A stretch of DNA of 47,627 nt from an uncultured Bacteroidales bacterium (GTDB lineage Bacteria > Bacteroidota > Bacteroidia > Bacteroidales > Bacteroidaceae). The translations under genes were made by a program, and so were the position numbers. Shown here piece after piece: positions 25,649-34,440 of this stretch (position 1 is its first letter; each line of letters begins with the position of its first letter). The stretch is taken from positions 1 through 47,627 of the forward strand of contig CACWIN010000026.1 of assembly GCA_902760965.1 (NCBI GenBank), read 5' to 3'. Under the pieces are notes generated by a model. It saw only the letters and a list, made by a program, of their open reading frames with translations, searched no databases and was not told where the DNA came from.

Positions 25649-28006
25649 ATGTTTATCCATTACCTTACAATTGCGCTGCGTAATATAAAGAGGTACGCGT
25701 TACAGAACACAATATGCATTCTGGGTCTGGCGGCAGGATTTGTTTGCTTCTGCCTTACATCCATCTGTGTACATTATGAAAACACCTATGATACTTTCCA
25801 TAAGGACTGGCAGAATATCTGGTCTTTTGATGTCAGCGATGCAAATAAGTCAGAGAGCCTTAGCAGTGACATCAGGCCTTTTCAGGCATATATCCAGTCA
25901 TTTGAGGATTTGACCAAGTGGCCCGATGTGGAGATGGTTGTGCCTTTTGACCGATGGGGAGGTGCTGTAGGGACAAAACGTATCATTGTGATCAATGAAT
26001 CGTTTACCAAGATGTTCAACCTGGAACTGGTAAAGGGTGATATGAACTTTCTTAATGATCCCAATCTGGTAGCCGTATCGGAATCATACGCAAAAGAGTG
26101 CTTTGGTGATGAGAATCCCATTGGCAAGGCCATAGATGATATCGGAAACAACCGTTGGTTCTTTGACAGCGGGATCCATTACGTGGGCGCGGTCGTCAAG
26201 GACTTTAAACACTCTTTCCTTGATTTTGCCATGCTGGTTTGTGCAGAGCCTCAGGGACGACGTCATTATGGCGAGCTTACTGATGTCCTGCTTAAAGTCA
26301 AGCCGGGAAGTGACCTTAATGCTCTTGCTGATAAAGTGAGTAACTCAATCCTTGAATACAACAGCCATTATAAGAGAGAGTATGTTCCGGTCAATATCAG
26401 TGGAATACATAAGATTCTAAGGGGAAATCTCCTTGAGATGAGTATGGACAGTGTAACCATTATCTCATGGACAAGCCTGTTGCTCATAATCTGCTCAATA
26501 ATCAACTATCTGATATTCTTCCTGAACAGCCTTGCTGACAGACGTCATGAGATGGGACTTCGCGTGGTTCATGGCTCAACGCCAAGGGATCTTACCGTAA
26601 TGCTGTCAGTGAATATCCTTGTGGTGCTGGCAATAGCATATGCCATAGGTATTGTGGCCGATCTGTTCCTTGTGGGGCCCTTCTGCACCTTTGCAGGCTT
26701 TGATCTGCCGGAATCCTACTTTATAGGTGGCAGCCTGCTGTTTATGCTCATTATACTTGTATTCTCAGTGATGCTTTGCACTGCGTTGTCACACATAGTA
26801 AGCAGGAGATTGTTGCATGAATCAGTTGTAAACAAGCGTTCGTCAAACGTGCTGTCACAGGTGAGTGTCGCCATACAGCTGGCATTCAGCATATTCTTTG
26901 TCTTCTCTACCGTATGTATCAGTCATCAGTACCGGGATATATTCAAGAAGGATTGGGGGCTGGCTACAAAGAACAGGGCGTTGCTTGAGATGGGCCAGAA
27001 ATATGTCTATGATGAGAACGGATTCAGAGAGGTGGATACATCTGGGTCTATAGACCAGATAAAGGGCTTGCCGATGGTAGAAGAGGTTCTTGCTGACGGT
27101 AATCTGCTTATGGGCGGCGTAAATATAGGCTTGTCTGACGGCTATCTTTCAGTGGATCCGGATGATGAAGGTATAGCGGCTTGTACCGACGGCGGAATAC
27201 AGGAACCGTGGAGACCGATTTACGGCTTTACCGTAGTGCAGGGTGAACTGCCGCAGCGCAGGCTGAACTGGGAGAATGAGATTGTAATAACGGCCGATGT
27301 GGCCAGGCAGCTTGGACTTGAGGACGCGGTTGGCAAGTCTATATATCTTCGTCCCAAATGGGGCGCATGGGATGCTTCCAACAGCCCCAGGGAATTTAAG
27401 GTGATAGCTGTCTTGAAGGAGATGTATTTTGCCGGACCTCTTAAAAGACCCTTACCCTTGTATCTGATAAACGGTTCATCGTCATATGCCACTCTTTACA
27501 TTCAATACAAGGAGGGAACCCGTGCTCAGTTGGAACAGGAGATTGACAAGATGGGTCTTTCGGGCAGGCTACTTTTTTCAGAGGATGCATTTTTGGAAAG
27601 AAGAGTTGAGAGTACAATGAAACTTTTCCCTCTGTTGCTCATATTCTCAGCTATCTGCATACTTATATCCGTATCGGGCGTATGGTCTGTGGTGATACTC
27701 TCCTGCCGCAAGAGACGCAGGGAGATTGCCATCCGCAAGACATTCGGTGCCAGGACATGGGAGGTGTTCTCCATATTCCTGCGTGAATATGGCATTATAC
27801 TGGCTGTAGCATCAATTCCGGCATTCACCTTGGGATTCCTGTTCATAAATCATTGGCGCGGACAGTTCCAGCAGCAGGCCACGATAAGTTGGTGGATTTA
27901 TGTTGCAGTCCTTGCCGGAATGGCAGCCGTTATATATCTGGTTGTGGTGTGCAGCGTGCTGCGTACCGCCCGCGAGAATCCGGCCGATGTAATTAAAAGT
28001 GAGTAA
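25649..28006 (+). CDS. FtsX/MacB-like ABC transporter permease 1
   Basis: A 785-residue inner-membrane protein. The first helix (about 18-39) leads into a large periplasmic domain (MacB-PCD type, about 45-270). Three helices (about 275-395) follow, including the RRHEMGLRVVHGSTPRDL loop, then a fresh helix near 430, a second periplasmic domain and three C-terminal helices with RRREIAIRKTFGARTWEVF. It ends NPADVIKSE, an ending shared by all three permeases here. This duplicated FtsX layout is typical of Bacteroidetes MacB-type exporters, which use ATP to drive a periplasmic mechanism feeding TolC. The partner ATPase is at 30742. It is the first gene behind the operator-bearing promoter. Cargo unknown. 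Confidence 0.9.
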   Translation: MFIHYLTIALRNIKRYALQNTICILGLAAGFVCFCLTSICVHYENTYDTFHKDWQNIWSFDVSDANKSESLSSDIRPFQAYIQSFEDLTKWPDVEMVVPFDRWGGAVGTKRIIVINESFTKMFNLELVKGDMNFLNDPNLVAVSESYAKECFGDENPIGKAIDDIGNNRWFFDSGIHYVGAVVKDFKHSFLDFAMLVCAEPQGRRHYGELTDVLLKVKPGSDLNALADKVSNSILEYNSHYKREYVPVNISGIHKILRGNLLEMSMDSVTIISWTSLLLIICSIINYLIFFLNSLADRRHEMGLRVVHGSTPRDLTVMLSVNILVVLAIAYAIGIVADLFLVGPFCTFAGFDLPESYFIGGSLLFMLIILVFSVMLCTALSHIVSRRLLHESVVNKRSSNVLSQVSVAIQLAFSIFFVFSTVCISHQYRDIFKKDWGLATKNRALLEMGQKYVYDENGFREVDTSGSIDQIKGLPMVEEVLADGNLLMGGVNIGLSDGYLSVDPDDEGIAACTDGGIQEPWRPIYGFTVVQGELPQRRLNWENEIVITADVARQLGLEDAVGKSIYLRPKWGAWDASNSPREFKVIAVLKEMYFAGPLKRPLPLYLINGSSSYATLYIQYKEGTRAQLEQEIDKMGLSGRLLFSEDAFLERRVESTMKLFPLLLIFSAICILISVSGVWSVVILSCRKRRREIAIRKTFGARTWEVFSIFLREYGIILAVASIPAFTLGFLFINHWRGQFQQQATISWWIYVAVLAGMAAVIYLVVVCSVLRTARENPADVIKSE

Positions 28007-28025
28007 ACAATAAAACATCATAGTT

Positions 28026-30449
28026 ATGCTGTTCCAATATTTGAAAATCGTAATGCGTAATATCAGGCGTGACTGGACCTATTTCCTGATAATTACTGTT
28101 TGCCTTGCTGCAGGTCTTACCCTGTTTGCCATCCTGACTGTAGAGGATGAATGTTTCCATGAGTCAGGTTATCCTGGCCATGAAAGGACCTTTTATGCCG
28201 GACTCACTGATCCTGATTCTGTCAAGGAGAGAAAGAAAGCGGCCGCTTGGGATTATAGTTCCTTTATCCAGAATTACCAGAAAGAGATGGAGTTGTATGG
28301 CGAGAAGGTCTATGATGCCGGCTGCTTTTATGTTGAGGGAGTTGAGGATATTGTCCTGAAACAAGCCTCTGATGATCTTAGGAATCAGAAAGGCCTGTCG
28401 TTCCATTTTGCAGGAAAGGATTTCCCCTATTATTACGGAGGTGGCACACTGAAACAGATAAGTGTATCTCAGTCCTATTACAAATATAACAACCTGACTC
28501 TACTGAAGGGTGACCGTACACCTGTAAACGAATATGAGATTATAGTAAAGGAATCACTGCTGAAAAGGATCGGTCTGAGCGTAGATGACATAGAATCATA
28601 TTCTGTAAAGCCCATATTGTCTGATGATGTAACATCGGACATAGAGTACCGCATAGTCAATGTTATAAAGGATGACAAATGGAGTAAGGATGATGATTAT
28701 GACTGTTTCCATTGGGCATTCATATCAAGACAGTATGAGGACAGTTTCAACCCCCAGGTCATCCTGGCTCCGGGTGCCGATAAAGAGGCCGTCAATGAAA
28801 GGCTTAAAACCAGGCAGTTTACCAATACGCGCGGGGAGATAAAGATTCCTCAATTGTCAAGTGAATTTTATTACCATCATGATGGATTGAGGAATTCTCT
28901 GCTTTATTCTTTAGCTCTGATTATTGCGGTTGTAGGTTTCCTTAAGAGACTGGTGCAGTCAATGAATCAGAATAGGAGAGCCAAGCAGATTCATGTCTGT
29001 CTGGGAGCCGGAGCTTGGCATATCCTGGCATTGCAGATGTTAGAGGTGTTGATAATGCTGACAGCCTCAACACTGCTGTCAATGTATGTGTCATCATTTC
29101 TGACTGAATTCCTGAATGGCAATCTGGACAATCTCAGTTTTGAACACTATCTGCCTTTTGGAGATATAGTTAAGATAGAGATATTGACATCGGTCGGCGT
29201 CATGACCATAAGTGCAGTAGTAGTTCTTATTGCAACATATTTCTTTATAAAGAATGCCTACTCTGGCAGTATCATTACACATAAGGAACGTCATTTAGTG
29301 ACCAACATAATCATATGCATTGAGCTTGCAGTGGCCGTTTACGGGATGACAGAATCACTTACATATCTGGGATTTTCGGAGGAAATATACAACCCCCTGC
29401 CCAGAGATCTTAAGAAGAGGACATTCAGTCTGGACATTCAGTCTGAAAGGTCAATAATTGAGCAATACGTTCCTGTCTCACAACTGATAACTGAATTGCG
29501 CTCAATTTCTCAAGTTGAGGAAATATGCTGTGCAAAGTCATGGATAAACAGTTTTATGTCAATAAACGGCACAAGTTTCTGGCTTTCACAGGTAGACAGC
29601 AGCTATTTCAGGTTCTTCACTATTCCATGTCAGAGGTTCGGTGTACCGGAGACCGGCGATGAAATATATCTGAGCCGGAAGTTGTGGGATAATATGGTGG
29701 CTGCCGGAATAGATGTCGCCAAGCCTTTGGATATGAATAATTTCAATATGAACATATATGACATGAATGGAAACCGCATACCTGGAACAAGCAGAAAAGT
29801 CGTTGTTGCAGGAATATTTGAAAGGAGCTATAACGCATATAATGAAGGAGAGGAACTGATGGATGCCAAGGGCAGCGCCGTAACAATTGACAATAACAAT
29901 TTCGGCATTCCATATTTAAGGTTCTCTCGCGGCGTAACCATGGAACAGGCTCAACAGCTTGTTGACGATGTTGTCTCCAGACATCTGCCGGAGACTATAA
30001 GACTTCAACTTAAAAAGCTGGATACATATCAATATGAAGATGATGTCAAGACTTCATCATCTGTATTTTCTGTAGTCGCCTTTATCTGCCTGATGCTGGC
30101 CATACTGAGCGTTCAGACATCGGTATCGGCCGATGCAAACCGTCGCCGCAAGGAGGTCGCATTGCGCAAGATAAACGGAGCAAAGGCACGTCACATAGCA
30201 GCTTTGTTCGTACGGCCTTACGGTGTGATTGTTATGGTAGCTTTTATAGCAGGTTATCTGTTAAGTGTAGTCAGGACTGTCAGGACGGTACGTGGAGAAG
30301 AACGCACATACCTGACGCTTGACAGCTATGTGAGCTGGATCCTACCCGTTACGCTTGCCATAATAGTTGCAGTAGTGGCATTGACACTATTCCGCAAGGT
30401 CCGCTCAATAATGCGAACCAACCCCGCTGATGTGATAAAGAGTGAGTAG
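28026..30449 (+). CDS. FtsX/MacB-like ABC transporter permease 2
   Basis: An 807-residue paralogue of the preceding permease, starting 19 bases after it. It has the same plan: helix 1 near 17-37, a periplasmic domain, three helices around 290-420, a second first-helix near 425-445, another periplasmic domain, and C-terminal helices with RRRKEVALRKINGAKARHI and the ending NPADVIKSE. Sequence is closer to permease 3 (31498) in the RKEVALRKINGAKA segment than to permease 1. It probably pairs with another permease or itself in a MacB-like export complex. Its stop is followed after one base by a 156-base region of perfect inverted repeats. Confidence 0.9.
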   Translation: MLFQYLKIVMRNIRRDWTYFLIITVCLAAGLTLFAILTVEDECFHESGYPGHERTFYAGLTDPDSVKERKKAAAWDYSSFIQNYQKEMELYGEKVYDAGCFYVEGVEDIVLKQASDDLRNQKGLSFHFAGKDFPYYYGGGTLKQISVSQSYYKYNNLTLLKGDRTPVNEYEIIVKESLLKRIGLSVDDIESYSVKPILSDDVTSDIEYRIVNVIKDDKWSKDDDYDCFHWAFISRQYEDSFNPQVILAPGADKEAVNERLKTRQFTNTRGEIKIPQLSSEFYYHHDGLRNSLLYSLALIIAVVGFLKRLVQSMNQNRRAKQIHVCLGAGAWHILALQMLEVLIMLTASTLLSMYVSSFLTEFLNGNLDNLSFEHYLPFGDIVKIEILTSVGVMTISAVVVLIATYFFIKNAYSGSIITHKERHLVTNIIICIELAVAVYGMTESLTYLGFSEEIYNPLPRDLKKRTFSLDIQSERSIIEQYVPVSQLITELRSISQVEEICCAKSWINSFMSINGTSFWLSQVDSSYFRFFTIPCQRFGVPETGDEIYLSRKLWDNMVAAGIDVAKPLDMNNFNMNIYDMNGNRIPGTSRKVVVAGIFERSYNAYNEGEELMDAKGSAVTIDNNNFGIPYLRFSRGVTMEQAQQLVDDVVSRHLPETIRLQLKKLDTYQYEDDVKTSSSVFSVVAFICLMLAILSVQTSVSADANRRRKEVALRKINGAKARHIAALFVRPYGVIVMVAFIAGYLLSVVRTVRTVRGEERTYLTLDSYVSWILPVTLAIIVAVVALTLFRKVRSIMRTNPADVIKSE

Positions 30450-30450
30450 T

Positions 30451-30606
30451 GCCATTGGGGACGGTTCCGATGCCAAAGGGGACGGTTCCGTTTGGCACTG
30501 CCACATAGAATCCTATTTGCATTAGAAACGATATATTAGATTTTGGATGTTTATCTTAATGCCAAACGGAACCGTCCCCTTTGGCATCGGAACCGTCCCC
30601 AATGGC
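30451..30606 (+). repeat. Perfect 47-bp inverted repeat of REP-like units
   Basis: Arms 30451-30497 and 30560-30606 are perfect reverse complements, separated by a 62-base AT-rich loop. Each arm carries two GGGGACGGTTCC units with TTTGGCA ends, so the whole is a pair of inverted double REP-like units (BIME-like). It lies between the stop of permease 2 and the operator of the ATPase promoter and may also end or stabilise the upstream transcript. Confidence 0.85.
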
Positions 30607-30623
30607 TCGCCCAATGGCTCGAG

Positions 30624-30708
30624 TGTCAAATTATTAGACGTTTTTTATATGAATAATACGATTTGATGTTTTTTTCTTGGAGAGAGAAGCTAATAGAGAA
30701 TAAATTTG
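30624..30708 (+). promoter_or_regulatory. Operator TGTC-N9-GACG plus promoter of the ATPase-permease 3 unit
   Basis: Operator TGTCAAATTATTAGACG (30624-30640), then TTTTTCTTGGA (-33 CTTG at 30676-30679) and TAAATTTG (30701-30708). Operator-to-promoter spacing equals that at 25541-25625 base for base (60 bases to the -7 box), although the intervening sequences differ. Start codon 33 bases after the -7 box. Confidence 0.72.
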
Positions 30709-30741
30709 AATCAGAAATAACAATTAAACTCTTATATAGTC

Positions 30742-31416
30742 ATGATTGAAGTTAACAATTTGCAGAAGATCTTCCGTACAGAGGAAGTTGAGACCTGGGC
30801 TCTGAATGATGTATCGTTCAATGTAGCCGATGGTGAGTTTGTGGCCATTATGGGCCCTTCAGGTTGCGGTAAGTCAACTTTGCTGAATATCCTTGGTTTG
30901 CTGGACAACCCGACCAAAGGCAGTTATAAACTGCAGGGCGTTGAGGTTGCCAATCTTGATGAGAACCATCGCACAGACCTGCGTAAGGGAGTGATTGGTT
31001 TCGTATTCCAGAGCTTTAACCTGATTGATGAGCTTAACGTGCGTGAGAACATAGAGCTTCCGCTGCTCTACATGGGTGTGCCCGCCAAGGAGCGTCGCCG
31101 TCGTGCCGAGGAGGTTATGGAGCGCATGAACATATCTCACCGCGAAAAGCATTTCCCCAACCAGCTGAGCGGTGGTCAGCAGCAGCGTGTGGCAATTGCC
31201 CGTGCCGTGATTGCAGGCCCCAAACTGATATTGGCCGATGAGCCCACCGGTAACCTGGACTCCGTGAACGGACAGGAGGTGATGAACCTCTTGAAGGAAC
31301 TCAACCAGCAGGGAACCACCATCGTTATGGTTACCCACAGCCGTCACGATGCATCGTACGCAAACCGAATAATCAACCTCTTTGACGGCAGTATCGTAAA
31401 AGAACTCCCACTTTGA
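30742..31416 (+). CDS. ABC transporter ATP-binding protein (MacB/LolD-like)
   Basis: A 224-residue ATPase, the usual size for the MacB/LolD/FtsE group. It has Walker A GPSGCGKST (39-47), the Q-loop FVFQSFNLIDEL, signature LSGGQQQRVAIARA, Walker B LILADEPTGNLD and the switch His in MVTHSRHDA. It would energise the FtsX-type permeases encoded on both sides. It is the only ATPase in the locus, so the three permeases presumably share it. A hairpin repeat sits between it and the next gene, a possible point of expression control. Confidence 0.95.
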   Translation: MIEVNNLQKIFRTEEVETWALNDVSFNVADGEFVAIMGPSGCGKSTLLNILGLLDNPTKGSYKLQGVEVANLDENHRTDLRKGVIGFVFQSFNLIDELNVRENIELPLLYMGVPAKERRRRAEEVMERMNISHREKHFPNQLSGGQQQRVAIARAVIAGPKLILADEPTGNLDSVNGQEVMNLLKELNQQGTTIVMVTHSRHDASYANRIINLFDGSIVKELPL

Positions 31417-31423
31417 TACCAAA

Positions 31424-31478
31424 GGGGACGGTTCCGTTTGGCTCGTTTTTAACAAATAGGCCAAACGGAACCGTCCCC
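31424..31478 (+). repeat. REP-like 19-bp inverted repeat between ATPase and permease 3
   Basis: GGGGACGGTTCCGTTTGGC (31424-31442) and its exact complement (31460-31478) flank a 17-base loop. The arm is identical to part of the 30.45 kb element. It starts 8 bases after the ATPase stop and ends 19 bases before the permease start, so it would fold in the intercistronic RNA. Confidence 0.85.
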
Positions 31479-31497
31479 AATGGCCCTATTTTTCAAT

Positions 31498-33789
31498 ATG
31501 CTCATACATTATCTTAAGACCGCTTGGCGGAATATCCGTGCACACTGGGTATATAGTCTGCTCAGTATTTGTTGCCTTGCCATTGGAACAGCAATGTTCT
31601 CAGCGCTGTACTATGGCATTAACTATGATGATTTCTTTGAGAACAGGTTACCCGGTCACAAACGGAGTTGGTTCGTTTACATGACAATGCCGGAAAACCG
31701 CAGTAAGGGAGATCATCCGGAACGGGTATATCGCCAACAGTTGCCATACCATGATTACAAGACTCTGTTGGATATGCCGGAAATTGAATCCGTATCGGTA
31801 TCCGTTGGTATGAGCATCCATCTGTCTTTTTCAGATTCGGAAAAGGTATATGGAGTGGGGCCGATACTAGGAGTTTATGTTGATGGTGATTATTACAAAT
31901 ACCAGAAACTGACTCTTCTGTATGGTGACAGAGTTCCCCAAAACGAGAATGAGATTGTAGTATCGGAGTCGCTTTTAAAACGCATGGGTTATGACAAGGA
32001 TATAAGCCAATGTCTTGTCAAGACCGAAACATACAGAGCCGGTATAGATTATCAGATTGTCAACGTAGTGCGTGATGACAAATGGCGCCGTAGTCTTGGT
32101 TATGATGTCTTTTTAAGCACTCAGGACTGGAAAATCCAAAGTATTCCGTTTTACGATGTCGATGTCATACTTAAAGAGGGGGCCGACGTAAATGATATAA
32201 ACGACAGGTTGAGTGTTACCTTGGTTGATGATGATGAAGGCAACAAGAAGATACTGCAGCTGTCCAGATTTGAAGAGAATCCCAATGACAGGATGGAAAA
32301 AGCGTTGCTTAGCATATTGAGCATCCTGGTTCTCGTTATAGCTGTAACCAATTATCTCAAGCATATAGTCATGGTACTCAAACAGCATAACCGGGCCAAT
32401 ATTATCCGCTACAGTCTGGGAGCCAGACAGGGCAGCCTTACGCTTATGCTGATAGCCGAAGTTGTTATCATACTGTTTTTGTCACTTGCCATAGCCCAAT
32501 ATATCACATTCCTTGTCTGCACATGGATAAACCAGTCTGTATATTTGGGAGAGCGGTATTTTCATCTGGCCGATTTGTGCAGGTTGAATACATGGGCAAT
32601 AGTTGCTATTGCTGTGATAAGCATCGCTGTTTGCCGTGTTGCCGTATACGGACAGAACAAGGTCCTTAAGAACAGGATCGTTGTTTTTCAACGTGAAAGG
32701 AAGGTGTTCAAATACATAATCATCGGCATTGAGACATCGGTAGCGGTTCTGGCATTGGCATCGGTCATTAACATAGAGGTTACCGCGCCCAGGCCATACA
32801 ATCCGCTTCCCAAGTCAGAAAGTAGCAGGACCTACTTTATAGAGACCGAGGAAGGTGATTCATATACGGACAATCAGCGTGAATTCTGCAAGATTGTCAG
32901 TCATTTGCCCCAGGTTGAGGATATGGTATCTTCGGAGAGCGACTGGAACGGAGCACATGTAGATCAATACAAAGTTCAGGATAGAACTGAATGGCTGTTC
33001 GTGAAAGGATATGATATCCGTTATTTTGATTTCTTTAATATACCCATTGAATGGCTGGATCCTACGCATCCGTCAAGCGGATACCTTATAGACCGTCGTA
33101 CGTACGAAAGGTATATGAGGGATGGCGTGGATTTAAGCAGTATATCAAGTACAAGTTACAACACGGTTACCCCTGTTAATATAACCGGAGTGTATGAACA
33201 TTATATGTTAGGTGATCCTTATGTGATAGGTGGAGATGTAGGTGGACTGTTCAAGTATAATCCCATATCGGAATATTATACCAACTTTTTTGTAAGGTTC
33301 CGTGAAGGTGTTTCACAGTCGGAGGCAGAGAATATGCTGCGTAAAGCCTGGAATGAAGCAAATCCGTCATCCATGGAGGATATAAAGATAAGACCTATTC
33401 CCAAATATACCGATGATGAATACCGCTTTACGTCTTTGGGATTCCAGGTTGGCGGAATTGTCTGCATACTGCTGGTTATACTTAGCGTGACATCGTCCAT
33501 ATCGGCCGAAACGAACGTACGCCGCAAAGAAGTGGCTTTACGCAAGATTAACGGTGCTAAGGCTAGTAACATAATGGCTCTGTTTATCAAGCCGTACTGC
33601 ATAATTCTGGCTGTGGCATTCCCGATAGGAATCCTTGCATCATTGGCTTTGGTGGGTCATGCAAAACTGTACGTCTGGATTGCACCTGTGACATTGGTTG
33701 TAATAGCAATCATTGTGGCGCTCTCCGTATGGGGCAAGATTCGCGCCATCATGCAAACCAATCCGGCCGATGTAATCAAAAGCGAGTGA
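31498..33789 (+). CDS. FtsX/MacB-like ABC transporter permease 3
   Basis: A 763-residue permease with the same two-FtsX-unit plan as permeases 1 and 2. It begins MLIHYLKTAWRNIRAHWVYSLLS, has a helix triplet near 265-385, a second membrane entry near 405-425, and C-terminal helices with RRKEVALRKINGAKASNIMALF and NPADVIKSE. Start 31498 is chosen because it aligns with the FIHYL and FQYLK starts of the other two. An earlier in-frame ATG at 31480 overlaps the edge of the hairpin repeat. The stop codon TGA is itself the first three bases of a terminator-like hairpin. Confidence 0.9.
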   Translation: MLIHYLKTAWRNIRAHWVYSLLSICCLAIGTAMFSALYYGINYDDFFENRLPGHKRSWFVYMTMPENRSKGDHPERVYRQQLPYHDYKTLLDMPEIESVSVSVGMSIHLSFSDSEKVYGVGPILGVYVDGDYYKYQKLTLLYGDRVPQNENEIVVSESLLKRMGYDKDISQCLVKTETYRAGIDYQIVNVVRDDKWRRSLGYDVFLSTQDWKIQSIPFYDVDVILKEGADVNDINDRLSVTLVDDDEGNKKILQLSRFEENPNDRMEKALLSILSILVLVIAVTNYLKHIVMVLKQHNRANIIRYSLGARQGSLTLMLIAEVVIILFLSLAIAQYITFLVCTWINQSVYLGERYFHLADLCRLNTWAIVAIAVISIAVCRVAVYGQNKVLKNRIVVFQRERKVFKYIIIGIETSVAVLALASVINIEVTAPRPYNPLPKSESSRTYFIETEEGDSYTDNQREFCKIVSHLPQVEDMVSSESDWNGAHVDQYKVQDRTEWLFVKGYDIRYFDFFNIPIEWLDPTHPSSGYLIDRRTYERYMRDGVDLSSISSTSYNTVTPVNITGVYEHYMLGDPYVIGGDVGGLFKYNPISEYYTNFFVRFREGVSQSEAENMLRKAWNEANPSSMEDIKIRPIPKYTDDEYRFTSLGFQVGGIVCILLVILSVTSSISAETNVRRKEVALRKINGAKASNIMALFIKPYCIILAVAFPIGILASLALVGHAKLYVWIAPVTLVVIAIIVALSVWGKIRAIMQTNPADVIKSE

Positions 33790-33823
33790 CGCAAAGAGAA
33801 ACGACCCCTTTGCGTCATTTTTT
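33787..33823 (+). terminator. Hairpin with T-run after permease 3 (REP-like, class 2)
   Basis: TGACGCAAA (33787-33795) pairs with TTTGCGTCA (33809-33817), followed by TTTTTT: a good intrinsic terminator whose stem contains the permease stop codon. The loop side carries CGACCCC, i.e. AAAGGGGTCG on the other strand. The same hairpin recurs twice in tandem at 35410-35473. Confidence 0.75.
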
Positions 33824-33825
33824 CA

Positions 33826-33833
33826 TATCTTTG
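33826..33833 (+). promoter_or_regulatory. -7 box directly before the response regulator gene
   Basis: TATCTTTG fits the Bacteroidetes consensus, only 7 bases before the ATG at 33841. Transcription would start at or within a few bases of the start codon, so the mRNA may be leaderless or nearly so. No TGTC-N9-GACA operator is seen here. Confidence 0.55.
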
Positions 33834-33840
33834 TGGTGTT

Positions 33841-34440
33841 ATGACTGAAGCTAAGATTCTTGTGATTGATGATAACACAGCGGTGTTGAGTACGCTTAAG
33901 ATAGTTCTTAAGAGCGTATTCAAGACGGTTGTGGCTGTTGCTGACCCTCAGCTTATCCCGGCCCTGATAAGTGCGGGCAATGTGGATGCTGTTCTGCTGG
34001 ATATGAATTTTGGGTCCGATAAGCTGGACGGACAGGATGGCCTGTTCTGGCTGGACAGGATAATGAACCGCAGCAATCTTGATAACCCGCCTGCGGTTGT
34101 AATGATCACTGCGTTCGGCGATGTAGGTCTGGCTGTGACCTCACTCAAGAAAGGTGCTTTGGACTTTATTCAGAAACCCTGGGACAACAATGACCTGGTC
34201 AAGAAACTGCATGAGGCCATAGCCAAGCGCGATGCCCTGTATGCAGAGAAACAGCGTAATCCGGTTGCAGAGGAGGAATCCGTTAAGGAGGAGGCTCCAA
34301 GTTCACTGGATGAGATGGAGAAACTGACTATACAGAGGGTGCTTGAATCAAGTGGACGTAATCTTACAACTACTGCCGAGAAATTGGGCATAAGCCGTCA
34401 GACTCTATATAACAAGATGAAACATCATGGCATCATATAG
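33841..34440 (+). CDS. Response regulator, receiver plus Fis-type HTH, no AAA+ domain
   Basis: A 199-residue regulator. The receiver domain (about 5-125) has the acidic pair Asp10/Asp11, phosphoacceptor Asp54 (VLLDMNF) and Lys in IQKPWDN. After an acidic linker (about 132-155) comes a Fis-type helix-turn-helix (about 158-196; ESSGRNLTTTAEKLGISRQTLYNKMK). The receiver and HTH look like those of NtrC-type sigma-54 activators, but the central AAA+ module is absent, as in the ActR/PrrA/RegA group. It therefore cannot remodel sigma-54 and must act as a plain DNA-binding activator or repressor. It overlaps the kinase gene by 14 bases. It is the likely binder of the TGTC-N9-GAC(A/G) operators at the neighbouring transporter promoters (inference). 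Confidence 0.9.
   Translation: MTEAKILVIDDNTAVLSTLKIVLKSVFKTVVAVADPQLIPALISAGNVDAVLLDMNFGSDKLDGQDGLFWLDRIMNRSNLDNPPAVVMITAFGDVGLAVTSLKKGALDFIQKPWDNNDLVKKLHEAIAKRDALYAEKQRNPVAEEESVKEEAPSSLDEMEKLTIQRVLESSGRNLTTTAEKLGISRQTLYNKMKHHGII

Noticed and set aside
30451-31478. Insertion sequence
   Set aside because: The inverted repeats enclose no transposase gene and show no target duplication that I can identify; they fit REP-like elements better.
31480-31497. Earlier ATG for permease 3
   Set aside because: It overlaps the edge of the hairpin repeat, and the later start aligns with the two paralogues.
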